NCBI GenBank assembly: GCA_936936565.1
Contig: CAKZIX010000014.1
Coordinates: 1-44,364, forward strand
Source of the DNA: an uncultured Nocardiaceae bacterium
Lineage (GTDB): Bacteria > Actinomycetota > Actinomycetes > Mycobacteriales > Mycobacteriaceae
Length of the DNA: 44,364 nucleotides
Direction: 5' to 3'
The translations under genes and the position numbers were made by a program. Shown one piece after another: positions 8,443 through 15,993 of this stretch (the stretch's first letter is position 1; each line of letters opens with the position of its first letter). The notes beneath the pieces are model-generated. The model did not search any database. It was not told the origin of the DNA and saw only the letters and a list, made by a program, of their open reading frames with translations.

Positions 8443-9123
8443 ATGGGAGCCAATTCCGCCGTCTCGCTGTCGCCCACCATCGCACCGGATCACCCGGGCG
8501 TTGTCGACCTGCTTGCCGTGCTCGCCTACGGCGAGATCTCGGCGTTCTACCGGTTGGCCGAGGAGGCCCAGCAGAGCCCCACCTTGCAGGGCAAGGTGGC
8601 GCTGGCCAAGATGGCGGCGGCCGAGATGCGGCACTTCCGTACCGCGGAGGATGCGCTCACCGCGCGCGGTGTCGACGTGTACGTCGCGATGGCGCCGTTC
8701 GGGGCGGCGCTGGATGCCTACCACGCGTCCACCAACCCGTCCACGTGGCTGGAATCGATGGTGAAGGCGTACGTCGGCGACGGTATCGCCGCCGATTTCT
8801 ACCGCGAGATCGCCGCCGCGTTGCCGGCGGATATTGCCGAGACGGTGCGTGAAATCCTCGCCGACACGGGGCATTCGGAGTTCGTCGTCGAAGAGGTGCG
8901 CACTGCGGTTGCGGGTAGCCGGCAGGATCGCGACCGGCTGGTGCTGTGGGGGCGGCGGCTGCTCGGTGAAGCCATCACGCAGGCGCAGTACGTGCTCGCC
9001 CAGCGCGAAGAACTGATGGATCTGGTGATCGTGGCGTCCGGGGACCTGAACAACATCGTCGCCCTGTTCGACCGCATGCAAGACAGCCACGCCGAGCGCA
9101 TGGCCACCCTGGGCCTCGCCTGA
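8443..9123 (+). CDS. Ferritin-like domain protein
   Basis: A 226-residue all-helical protein. It carries E..H metal-ligand-like pairs in helices: LAYGEISAFYRLAEEA near residues 28-43, AAAEMRHFRTAEDAL near 62-76 and LADTGHSEFVVEEV near 143-156. This is the pattern of the ferritin-like/MiaE-related four-helix bundle. It matches the ferritin-like protein beside rhlE in mycobacteria (Rv3210c, from memory). Whether it binds a di-iron centre, and what it does with it, is not known. The start is ATG 8443, supported by the adjacent TAGGAT box. It is divergent from rhlE. Confidence 0.85.
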   Translation: MGANSAVSLSPTIAPDHPGVVDLLAVLAYGEISAFYRLAEEAQQSPTLQGKVALAKMAAAEMRHFRTAEDALTARGVDVYVAMAPFGAALDAYHASTNPSTWLESMVKAYVGDGIAADFYREIAAALPADIAETVREILADTGHSEFVVEEVRTAVAGSRQDRDRLVLWGRRLLGEAITQAQYVLAQREELMDLVIVASGDLNNIVALFDRMQDSHAERMATLGLA

Positions 9124-9200
9124 GCAGTTTCGCCCACGGCGCAACCGGCCCGGACCGCGGATCGACTAGATTCGGTACCGATATCAAGAGCAACCACACG

Positions 9201-9318
9201 GTTCGCGGCGCGTCGCCGCGTCTGGACTGAGGAGCGCATCGCGAGCGCCAGCGAGCGGAGCGACGAGGGAAGACGCGGCGGGAAGCGCCGCGAACAGCCG
9301 GAGCGAAGCGGAGGCCAT
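9201..9318 (+). repeat. Dispersed intergenic repeat, copy A
   Basis: About 118 bases that recur, in opposite orientation, at 33995-34108. The first 26 bases and an internal GAAGACGCGGCGGGAAGCG block are identical between copies. The middle is made of GAGCGNNAGCGAG-like short inverted units. The copy ends at GGCCAT, and its GGAGG (9310-9314) forms the ribosome-binding site of the DUF3107 gene. Confidence 0.8.
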
Positions 9319-9321
9319 GTA

Positions 9322-9549
9322 ATGGAAGTCAAGATCGGTATCGCCGACAGCCCGCGCGAGCTGGTGGTCGCGAGCGGGCAGACGCCCGAAGAGGTCGAGG
9401 CTGCGGTGTCCGAGGCGCTGGGCAGTGCCACCGGTGTGCTCGCGCTCACCGACGAGAAGGGCCGCCGCTTCATCGTGCAGGCGTCGAAGGTGGCCTACGT
9501 GGAGATCGGTGCCGCAGTCGGCGGCAAGGTTGGGTTCGCGGCGCTCTGA
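9322..9549 (+). CDS. DUF3107 family protein (TB9.4-like)
   Basis: A 75-residue protein beginning MEVKIGIADSPRELVV and ending VAYVEIGAAVGGKVGFAAL, the compact DUF3107 pattern seen throughout Mycobacteriales (M. tuberculosis Rv3208A, TB9.4, from memory). The function is unknown. The Shine-Dalgarno GGAGG, 7 bases upstream, lies inside dispersed repeat copy A. The start is preceded and overlapped by a minimal AUG-UAA at 9317-9322, so a ribosome initiating there would stop exactly on the true start. It is convergent with the TetR gene and separated from it by a strong hairpin. Confidence 0.92.
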   Translation: MEVKIGIADSPRELVVASGQTPEEVEAAVSEALGSATGVLALTDEKGRRFIVQASKVAYVEIGAAVGGKVGFAAL

Positions 9550-9565
9550 CGCATCCGGGCAAGTA

Positions 9566-9595
9566 CACAACGGCACCCGATGGGGTGCCGTTGTG
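9566..9595. terminator. Bidirectional terminator hairpin
   Basis: A perfect 13-base-pair stem (CACAACGGCACCC with its complement) around the loop GATG sits between two convergent genes. Three T residues follow on the plus side (CGTTT). Confidence 0.85.
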
Positions 9596-9599
9596 CGTT

Positions 9600-10238
9600 T
9601 CAGTGCTGCAGCGGGACGCGGGACAGGCCGCCCCAGGCAAGCGCGACAGTGGTGTCGACCGCCTCTTCCTTGGCGATCGGCCGGTCGGCGTCGAGCCAGT
9701 AGCGGGCGGTGACCTGGCTGGCTCCGACGAGGCCGACAGCGAGGATGCGCGCGCGGTAGGGGTCGAGGCCGGAGTCGTGGGCGACGAGGTCGTAGACCGC
9801 GTCGACGCAGGCTTCGGTGGCTTCGTCGACGCGGCGTTGTACGGCGGGCTCGCCCATGTTGTCGGATTCGAAGACCAGCCGGAAGCCTTGGCTGTCGTGG
9901 TCGACGAAGTCGTAGAACGCCGAGACGGCGGCGCGTACGCGCTGCTTGTTGTCGGTGGTGGAGCGCAGCGCTTGGCGCACGCCGGACACCAGCGAGTCCA
10001 CGTAGTTCTGCAACACCGCGACGTACAACTCGAGCTTGCTCGGGAAGTGTTGGTAGAGAACGGGTTTGCTGACACCGGCGACTTCGGAGATTTCATCCAT
10101 GCCGGCCGCGTGGTAGCCGCGGGTGACGAAGACTTCGCTCGCGGCGGCCAGCAACTGGGCCCGGCGGGCGCTGCGGGGCAGACGGGTCCCGCGCTTGGTG
10201 GCCCGAGGTGATGCCGTGCGCTGCGCGAGTTCGGTCAT
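9600..10238 (-). CDS. TetR-family transcriptional regulator
   Basis: A 212-residue TetR regulator. After a basic N-terminal arm (TKRGTRLPRSARRAQLL) the helix-turn-helix reads AASEVFVTRGYHAAGMDEIS followed by EVAGVSKPVLYQHFPSKLEL at about residues 44-80. The C-terminal ligand domain is helical. ATG 10238 is preceded by GGGAG. It corresponds to the TetR gene beside TB9.4 in mycobacteria (Rv3208, from memory), whose ligand is unknown to me. It is divergent from the DUF3152 gene, which is a candidate target. Confidence 0.9.
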   Translation of the reverse strand: MTELAQRTASPRATKRGTRLPRSARRAQLLAAASEVFVTRGYHAAGMDEISEVAGVSKPVLYQHFPSKLELYVAVLQNYVDSLVSGVRQALRSTTDNKQRVRAAVSAFYDFVDHDSQGFRLVFESDNMGEPAVQRRVDEATEACVDAVYDLVAHDSGLDPYRARILAVGLVGASQVTARYWLDADRPIAKEEAVDTTVALAWGGLSRVPLQH

Positions 10239-10364
10239 GTCACTCCCAGGTCGATGTGCCGCCGTGTCGAACGGGCAAGGTGTTCCTGTCACGATACTCG
10301 CGGGAATCGCCACGCCTGCGGCGGCCGCGTCGCGGGCGACCGGGGCTGTGACATTCTGAGGGAT

Positions 10365-11393
10365 GTGACCGAACGTGGGGATCTGGTGCGCGACGATGCG
10401 GGGGCGCACGTTCCGCGGACGCGTCCGCCGTCACATCAGCCGTTGCGGGCCCAGTGGGATCCGACCGCGTCCGACAAGCGTCCGCGGCCGCCGCGGCCCG
10501 AGCGGACGGCCAAGAAGCAGACCTGGCTCGGCCGGTTCGTCGCCAATTACGGCTGGCGCGCGTATGCGATTCCGGTGTTGGCCGTCCTTACTGTGTTTGT
10601 CGTTTTCGATGCGTTCCGTCCGTCGGAGTCGGGGCCCGCGGACGCCGTGGCGGCCGAGGAGCAGGCGCCGGACTTCGGCACGTTGACCCACGATGTCGCG
10701 CGCAGCGGGGTGGTCGGGGTGCCGCCGAAGGCGGACGGCAAGTTCGCCACCACCGAGGCCGGCGTACTGCCCGACGGGGGGCCGTTCACCGAGTCCGGTC
10801 CGGGCGCCTGGCATGTGGTGCCGGGCGGCACCGGCCAGGTGGGCGCGGGCACGGAGCGGGTGTTCACCTATTCGATCGAGGTCGAGGATGGGTTGGACAC
10901 CGCCGGGTTCGGCGGCGAGGCGGCGTTTGCGCAGCTGGTGGATCAGACGCTGTCCAATCCGAAGAGCTGGACCAAGGATCCGCGGTTTGCGTTCCGCCGG
11001 ATCGACAACGGTGAACCGGACTTCCGGGTGGCGCTCACCTCGCAGACCACCGCGCGGGAGGCTTGCGGCTTCGACATCCCGTTCGACACCTCGTGTTACA
11101 ACCTCGGCTATTCGCGCGTGGTGCTGTCGGTGGCTCGCTGGGTGCGCGGGGCGATCGCCTTCCAGGGCGATGTCGGCTCGTACCGGCAGTATCTGGTCAA
11201 CCACGAGGTCGGGCACGCCATCGGTTATCAGCAGCACCAACCGTGCGACACCGACGGCGGGTTGGCGCCGGCGATGATGCAGCAGACCTTCGGCACCGGC
11301 AACAACGACGTGTCCAAGCTCGATCCCGACGGCGTGGTCAAGCCCGACGGCAAGGTGTGCCGGTTCAACCCGTGGCCCTATCCGCGGGGATAG
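10365..11393 (+). CDS. DUF3152 membrane-anchored putative metallopeptidase
   Basis: A 342-residue protein. A proline/arginine-rich cytoplasmic segment (residues 1-60) is followed by one membrane helix (about residues 65-84, YAIPVLAVLTVFVVF) and an extracytoplasmic domain. That domain contains YLVNHEVGHAIGYQQH at about residues 277-291, a zinc-binding HEXXH motif, with four cysteines around it (REACGF, TSCYN, QPCDT, VCRF) that could form disulphides. This is the DUF3152 pattern, and the motif implies a secreted zinc protease, though activity is not established to my knowledge. GTG 10365 has GAGGG close upstream. It is the counterpart of Rv3207c (from memory), next to moeZ. Confidence 0.85.
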   Translation: MTERGDLVRDDAGAHVPRTRPPSHQPLRAQWDPTASDKRPRPPRPERTAKKQTWLGRFVANYGWRAYAIPVLAVLTVFVVFDAFRPSESGPADAVAAEEQAPDFGTLTHDVARSGVVGVPPKADGKFATTEAGVLPDGGPFTESGPGAWHVVPGGTGQVGAGTERVFTYSIEVEDGLDTAGFGGEAAFAQLVDQTLSNPKSWTKDPRFAFRRIDNGEPDFRVALTSQTTAREACGFDIPFDTSCYNLGYSRVVLSVARWVRGAIAFQGDVGSYRQYLVNHEVGHAIGYQQHQPCDTDGGLAPAMMQQTFGTGNNDVSKLDPDGVVKPDGKVCRFNPWPYPRG

Positions 11394-11518
11394 GTCGGCC
11401 GTTGCCGCGAGGGCGAGCTGTTCCGCACGCGACCTGCGGGCCGAGCGTGCTGCTGGTCAGGGATGATGGAGGCGTACTCCAGCGTTGGCACTGTGAGTAA
11501 CCAATCGAAGGAGCTGCC

Positions 11519-12694
11519 ATGAGTTCGCTGCCGCCGTTGGTGGCGCCGGCTGCCGAGTTGTCGCGCGAGGAGGTCGCGCGCTACAGCCGTCACCTGATCA
11601 TTCCGGATGTGGGCGTCGACGGGCAGAAGCGGCTGAAGAACGCGAAGGTGCTGGTCATCGGGGCCGGTGGGCTGGGTTCGCCGGCGCTGCTGTACCTGGC
11701 TGCGGCGGGTGTCGGCACCCTGGGCATCGTGGAATTCGATGCGGTGGACGCGTCGAATCTGCAGCGCCAGGTGATCCACGGGGAGTCGGATCTGGGGCGC
11801 TCGAAGGCCGAGAGCGCGCGCGATTCGATCAAGGAGATCAACAGCTCCGTCACTGTGAACTTGCATCAGTTCCGGCTCGAGCCCGACAACGCCGTCGATC
11901 TGTTCGCACAGTACGACCTGATTCTGGACGGCACGGACAATTTCGCCACCCGCTACCTGGTGAACGACGCGGCGGTGCTGGCGGGTAAGCCGTACGTGTG
12001 GGGTTCGATCTATCGGTTCGAGGGTCAGGCGTCGGTGTTCTGGGAAGACGCTCCCGACGGGCGCGGGCTGAACTACCGCGACCTGTACCCGGAGGCGCCG
12101 CCGCCGGGCATGGTGCCCTCGTGCGCCGAGGGCGGCGTACTGGGCGTGCTGTGCGCGTCGATCGGTTCGATCATGGTCACCGAGGCGATCAAGCTGATCA
12201 CCGGCATCGGTGATCCCTTGCTGGGCCGGCTGATGGTGTACGACGCATTGGACATGACGTACCGCACCATCAAGCTGCGCCGCGATCCGGAGCGCAAGCC
12301 GATCACCGAGCTGATCGATTACGAGGCGTTCTGCGGAGTGGTGTCCGACGAGGGGCAGGCCGCGGCGGCCGGTTCCACACTCACCGCGCGCGAGCTCAAG
12401 GACCTGCTGGATGCGGGCAAGGAGGTCGAGATCGTCGATGTCCGCGAGCCCGTGGAATGGGACATCGTGCGCATCGAGGGCGCGACGCTGATCCCGAAGG
12501 ATCGCATTCTGTCCGGTGAGGCGCTGGCCAAGCTGCCGCAGAACCGGCCCATCACGCTGTACTGCAAGACGGGTATCCGTTCGGCGGAGGCGCTGGCGGC
12601 GCTCAAGCGCGCGGGCTTCTCCGACGCGACGCATCTGCAGGGCGGCATCGTGGCATGGGCCAAGCAGGTGGATCCGAGCCTGCCGGTGTACTGA
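11519..12694 (+). CDS. moeZ: Adenylyltransferase/sulfurtransferase MoeZ (ThiF-rhodanese fusion)
   Basis: A 391-residue fusion of an E1-like ThiF/MoeB domain and a C-terminal rhodanese. The ATP-binding loop GAGGLGS is at residues 48-54, and the MoeB-type VIHGESDLGRSKAES and DGTDNFATRYLVND motifs follow. MVPSCAEGGVLGVLCAS supplies the cysteine region. The rhodanese domain occupies about residues 285-391, with the catalytic cysteine in ITLYCKTGIRSAEAL near residue 348. MoeZ adenylates the C-terminal glycine of sulphur carriers (MoaD, CysO, ThiS) and transfers sulphur to make thiocarboxylates for molybdopterin and cysteine synthesis. AAGGAG precedes the ATG with good spacing. It is the moeB1/moeZ gene of the conserved block (Rv3206c, from memory). 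Confidence 0.95.
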   Translation: MSSLPPLVAPAAELSREEVARYSRHLIIPDVGVDGQKRLKNAKVLVIGAGGLGSPALLYLAAAGVGTLGIVEFDAVDASNLQRQVIHGESDLGRSKAESARDSIKEINSSVTVNLHQFRLEPDNAVDLFAQYDLILDGTDNFATRYLVNDAAVLAGKPYVWGSIYRFEGQASVFWEDAPDGRGLNYRDLYPEAPPPGMVPSCAEGGVLGVLCASIGSIMVTEAIKLITGIGDPLLGRLMVYDALDMTYRTIKLRRDPERKPITELIDYEAFCGVVSDEGQAAAAGSTLTARELKDLLDAGKEVEIVDVREPVEWDIVRIEGATLIPKDRILSGEALAKLPQNRPITLYCKTGIRSAEALAALKRAGFSDATHLQGGIVAWAKQVDPSLPVY

Positions 12695-12703
12695 TCTGCC
12701 CGT

Positions 12704-12751
12704 CGTCGCACACTTTGTGCCGTCCACACACGGCGCACAGGGTGTGCGACG
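12704..12751. terminator. Long nested hairpin after moeZ
   Basis: A perfect 10-base-pair outer stem CGTCGCACAC/GTGTGCGACG encloses a second stem TGTGCCGT/ACGGCgCACA with one bulge. It lies in the gap between convergent moeZ and the MarR-type gene. There is no T-run, as is common for actinobacterial terminators. Confidence 0.65.
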
Positions 12752-12756
12752 GCCCG

Positions 12757-12801
12757 GCGTGGGTGCGACGTCGTGCTCGGGCGCATCGCCGGCACCCACG
12801 C
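12757..12801. terminator. Second hairpin between moeZ and the MarR-type gene
   Basis: GCGTGGGTGC at 12757-12766 pairs perfectly with GCACCCACGC at 12792-12801. The 25-base loop has a possible internal stem. With the preceding hairpin it probably blocks read-through in both directions. Confidence 0.5.
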
Positions 12802-12812
12802 GCCCGACCCGT

Positions 12813-13304
12813 CTATCGCGTTGCCTTGCGCCGGTGTTCTTTCCAGCGGTCGGCGAGCTCGCGTACGTCCTGTTGGACGAAATCGAAGAAGTCGACGGCT
12901 TCGCTCAGGCGTTGGCCCGGTTCGCTGTCGGGCCCGAACGCCTCCACGCCGAGCCGCAGGCTCGCCTTCCAGGCTTCCAGTGATTCGTTGCGCATGGTGA
13001 GCACCGTCTCCCACACGTTGTCGCGAATTCGGTACTGGTCCTTGCGGGTTCGCGGTACCCGCTCTCGGGTGACGAAGCCGATCTGGGTCAAGAAGCGGAC
13101 CGCCCCGGAGATCGACGGCTGACTCACTTCCAGCGCGTCGGCGAGCTCGGCCGACGTCATCACTCCGGAATCGCTGGCGAGCATCCGGGCGAGCACACGC
13201 GCCGCCATCGGGGGGACGCCGCTCATCGCCATCGTCGCGCCGAGCCGCTCCACGAACTCGCGCTGCCGGTCGGTGATCTCTGGAGTCGGTGCCGGTGCCG
13301 CCAT
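12813..13304 (-). CDS. GbsR/MarR-type transcriptional regulator
   Basis: A 163-residue protein with a winged helix: SGVMTSAELADALEVSQPSI, SGAVRFLTQIGFVTRERVPR and TRKDQYRI at about residues 46-95. After it comes a helical C-terminus (WETVLTMRNESLEAWKASL and DFFDFVQQDVRELADRWKEH). This is the GbsR/MarR-like layout. ATG 13304 has TATCGT six bases upstream and is probably leaderless. A TTG at 13322 is an alternative. It is divergent from a DHA2 exporter gene, and the shared AT-rich gap holds three ATAGTT half-sites, so it probably represses the exporter until a drug-like ligand binds. That regulation is inference from arrangement. Confidence 0.85.
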   Translation of the reverse strand: MAAPAPTPEITDRQREFVERLGATMAMSGVPPMAARVLARMLASDSGVMTSAELADALEVSQPSISGAVRFLTQIGFVTRERVPRTRKDQYRIRDNVWETVLTMRNESLEAWKASLRLGVEAFGPDSEPGQRLSEAVDFFDFVQQDVRELADRWKEHRRKATR

Positions 13305-13310
13305 AGGACA

Positions 13311-13316
13311 ACGATA
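13311..13316 (-). promoter_or_regulatory. Probable -10 box of leaderless MarR-type gene
   Basis: TATCGT on the minus strand, six bases before ATG 13304. No Shine-Dalgarno is present. Pattern-based inference. Confidence 0.4.
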
Positions 13317-13332
13317 CGTCAAAACCGATCAG

Positions 13333-13365
13333 AACTATTGCAACTATCAGAATTAAGTAATAGTT
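13333..13365. promoter_or_regulatory. Candidate operator: three ATAGTT half-sites
   Basis: AACTAT occurs at 13333-13338 and 13342-13347, and its inverse ATAGTT at 13360-13365. This stretch is much more AT-rich than its surroundings. It lies between the divergent MarR-type and exporter genes and immediately upstream of the exporter start, so it is a good candidate for binding by the regulator. Confidence 0.55.
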
Positions 13366-13373
13366 TGAAGTTC

Positions 13374-14957
13374 ATGACCAGATCTGACCACAACCCGGCT
13401 TTGACCGCAGAACCTGTCGCATCTGCTGCACCGGAACAACTTCCGAGCAGCCGCCGGGTCGGTGTGCTTGCCGCCCTGTGCATCGCCGTGCTCGTCGTCG
13501 GGCTCGATACCACCGTCCTGAACGTTGCGCTACCAACCCTGGCAGGCGACCTGAACGCCTCCACCGACCAACTGCAGTGGATCGCCAACTCCTACAACCT
13601 CGTGCTCGCCGTGCTGCTGTTGCCGGCCGGCCTGCTCGGCGACCGCTTCGGTCGCAAGAAGACACTTGCCGTCGCGTTGCTGCTGTTCGGCGTCGGCTCC
13701 GTCGCGTGCGCGCTCGCCGACTCCGCCAACCAGCTCATCACCGCCCGTGCCTTTCTCGGCATCGGCGCCGCGCTGCTCGTGCCGGTCGTCATGTCGCTGA
13801 TCACGGTGCTGTTCCCGACCGAGGCGGAGCGCAAGAAGGCGATCAACGTCTTCGTCGTTTCCAACAGCATCGGGCTGCCGCTCGGGCCGATCGTCGGCGG
13901 TCTGCTGCTCGACCACTTCTCGTGGTCGTCGATCTTCTGGATGAACCTGCCGGTGGCCGTGCTGGCGTTCGTCGCGGTCGTGGCGCTGATCCCGGAGTCG
14001 CGCAGCCGGGTCCGCCCGACCATCGACTACGTGGGCATCCTGGTGTCCTCGGCGGGCCTGGCGGCACTTGTCTACGGCGTCACGCTCGCCGGCGAGGACG
14101 GCTGGGGCGACCCGTGGGCGATCGGATTCCTTTGTGCCGCAGTTGTCTTCCTGGCGCTGTTCGCCGCACTCGAGAACGTCTTCACGCGCAACGGCGCCCC
14201 GACGCCGCTCGTCGACCTGCGGCTGCTGCGCTCGGCCGCGTTCACCTGGGGCACGATCCTGATCACCGTGTCGGTGTTCGCGATGTTCGGCCTGCTGTTC
14301 ACATTGCCGCAGTACTTCCAGGCGATCGACGGTGCGGACGCGCTCGAAACCGGCTTGAAGTTGCTGCCGTTCATCGGCGGCATGGTGATCGGCGCCAAGC
14401 TCGCGACGCCCGTCGACACCGCCGCGGGGACGCGCATCACCGTTGCCATCGGATTCGTCGTGCTCGGCGCGGGTCTGGCGATGGGCGCATTCACCGAGGT
14501 CGATTCCGGCTACGGATACGTCGCGGCGTGGATGGCGGTCGTGGGCGCCGGCGTCGGGTTCGGTATGCCGTCGGCAATGAACGCCGCCCTCGGCGAGCTC
14601 GATCGCGACCGGGCCGGCGCGGGTTCGTCGCTGATCCAGGCGATGCGCCAAGTCGGCGGCACGATCGGTATCGCGTTGCTGGGCACCATCATCAACGCCG
14701 TCTACCGCGACGGAGTCGACACCGAGGGCCTGCCCGACGCGGTAGCCGATGCGGCCACGTCGAGCGCCGCGGGCGGCATCGCCGTCGCAGACAAGCTGAG
14801 CTCACCGCAGTTGCACGACTCGGTGACCGGCGCGTTCATCGACAGCATGAGCACCATGCTGTGGGTGTGCACCGCGATCGCCGCTGTCGGCGCCGTCGTC
14901 GCGATGATCTTCCTTCCGGCGCGCGCCAAGGCAGTGGACCCGACCGACTTGATGTGA
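13374..14957 (+). CDS. MFS drug exporter, DHA2 (14-helix) family
   Basis: A 527-residue major-facilitator transporter. Motif A-like GDRFGRKK follows the second helix at about residues 87-94, and the family signature LDTTVLNVALPTL is in helix 1. GLPLGPIVGG gives motif C of the antiporter group. The number of hydrophobic segments fits 14 helices, as in EmrB/QacA-type proton-coupled multidrug exporters. ATG 13374 is the likely start, because the in-frame TTG at 13338 lies inside the presumed operator. It is divergent from the MarR-type regulator. A perfect 14-base-pair hairpin follows the stop codon. The substrate is unknown. Confidence 0.92.
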   Translation: MTRSDHNPALTAEPVASAAPEQLPSSRRVGVLAALCIAVLVVGLDTTVLNVALPTLAGDLNASTDQLQWIANSYNLVLAVLLLPAGLLGDRFGRKKTLAVALLLFGVGSVACALADSANQLITARAFLGIGAALLVPVVMSLITVLFPTEAERKKAINVFVVSNSIGLPLGPIVGGLLLDHFSWSSIFWMNLPVAVLAFVAVVALIPESRSRVRPTIDYVGILVSSAGLAALVYGVTLAGEDGWGDPWAIGFLCAAVVFLALFAALENVFTRNGAPTPLVDLRLLRSAAFTWGTILITVSVFAMFGLLFTLPQYFQAIDGADALETGLKLLPFIGGMVIGAKLATPVDTAAGTRITVAIGFVVLGAGLAMGAFTEVDSGYGYVAAWMAVVGAGVGFGMPSAMNAALGELDRDRAGAGSSLIQAMRQVGGTIGIALLGTIINAVYRDGVDTEGLPDAVADAATSSAAGGIAVADKLSSPQLHDSVTGAFIDSMSTMLWVCTAIAAVGAVVAMIFLPARAKAVDPTDLM

Positions 14958-14970
14958 GTCGGTCGAGAAA

Positions 14971-15006
14971 CGAACTCCCCCGCACAACGGCGTGCGGGGG
15001 AGTTCG
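14971..15006. terminator. Bidirectional terminator hairpin
   Basis: The perfect 14-base-pair stem CGAACTCCCCCGCA/TGCGGGGGAGTTCG with an 8-base loop lies between the convergent exporter and zapE genes. Confidence 0.85.
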
Positions 15007-15014
15007 GTGTGGGC

Positions 15015-15953
15015 TCAGTGCAATTGCGACAGCCGGCTGCGGGCTCGCGCGACGTCGGGCAGCTCGGGCACGTCGCCGAACAGCTCCTCGCGCGGCACCG
15101 CGGCGACGACGGTCAGCTCGGCGCCGGCGTCGTGCAGCACGTCGATCACGTTGCAGAAGCGCATCGCGGCGTCGGGAACGACGGTGGACAGGGCCGGCAC
15201 GCCGACGATGGTCCAGGTTCGGTAGCGCTCGACGAGGTCTAGGTAATCCGATGGCGCGGTGGGGGATTCGCACAGGTCCGCGAAATCGAAGGTGATCTCC
15301 TGACCGGCCGCCGCGATTGCGGTGAGGGTGCGCGGGCCGACGGCGACCGAGATCGATCCGGCCGCCGGGTGCGCCCCGACGAGGTAGCGCCCGCGCGGGC
15401 GTGAAAGCGTCCGGTAGTCGGTGGGACCGGCCACCGCGACGACGTCGAGGTGCGCGACGATCGTGGCGATCGCGGGCTCGAACTTGTCGTGGAACAACGG
15501 ATTCGGCAGCAGCCCCTGCGGCGGATAGTTGGACGTGACCACGAGCACGACATGGCGCGCGAACACCGCCTCGAGCAAACGCTCCACGAACCGGGCGTCG
15601 CCGATGTCGTGCACGTGGAACTCGTCGAAGCAGAGCAGTCGCGTGCCCTCCAGCAGCCGATCGACGGCGGCCTCGATCGAGCCGAGTCGATGCGCCGCCG
15701 AATGCAATTCGTCGAACACCGCGTGAAAGTGTTTGCGTCGCTTGGCTGTGGTCGGGGCGGCGGCGAAGAAGGCGTCCGCCAGCATGGTCTTGCCCCGTCC
15801 CACCGGACCCCACAGATAAATCCCCCGCGCCGAGCGCCACCGCCGTGTCCCGAGTAGATTCGCCAGGTCCGCCAGCTTGTCGGCGGCCGACTGCTGTTGC
15901 TCGTCGAGAGACACGTCCGCTTCTGCAAAGGTCGTCGCCAGCGATACACCCAC
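15015..15953 (-). CDS. zapE: AFG1/ZapE-family ATPase
   Basis: A 312-residue P-loop ATPase of the AFG1/ZapE group. Walker A GPVGRGKT is at residues 49-56, HFHAVFDELHSAAHRL follows, and Walker B LCFDEFHVHDIGDA is at about residues 107-120. VTSNYPPQGLLPNPLFHDKF is the sensor-1/family signature. In proteobacteria ZapE binds FtsZ at the division site; the actinobacterial role is less clear. GTG 15953 is the only plausible start. It is divergent from a TetR gene with 40 bases between, and shares its presumed operator. Confidence 0.9.
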   Translation of the reverse strand: MGVSLATTFAEADVSLDEQQQSAADKLADLANLLGTRRWRSARGIYLWGPVGRGKTMLADAFFAAAPTTAKRRKHFHAVFDELHSAAHRLGSIEAAVDRLLEGTRLLCFDEFHVHDIGDARFVERLLEAVFARHVVLVVTSNYPPQGLLPNPLFHDKFEPAIATIVAHLDVVAVAGPTDYRTLSRPRGRYLVGAHPAAGSISVAVGPRTLTAIAAAGQEITFDFADLCESPTAPSDYLDLVERYRTWTIVGVPALSTVVPDAAMRFCNVIDVLHDAGAELTVVAAVPREELFGDVPELPDVARARSRLSQLH

Positions 15954-15960
15954 GACCCGA

Positions 15961-15976
15961 CTCTACGTTTGTAGAG
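15961..15976. promoter_or_regulatory. Candidate TetR operator
   Basis: The perfect inverted repeat CTCTAC-GTTT-GTAGAG lies in the 40-base gap between the divergent zapE and TetR genes, just upstream of the TetR Shine-Dalgarno. It is suited to autorepression and possibly to control of zapE. Confidence 0.55.
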
Positions 15977-15993
15977 GAACCCGGGAGGAATCT

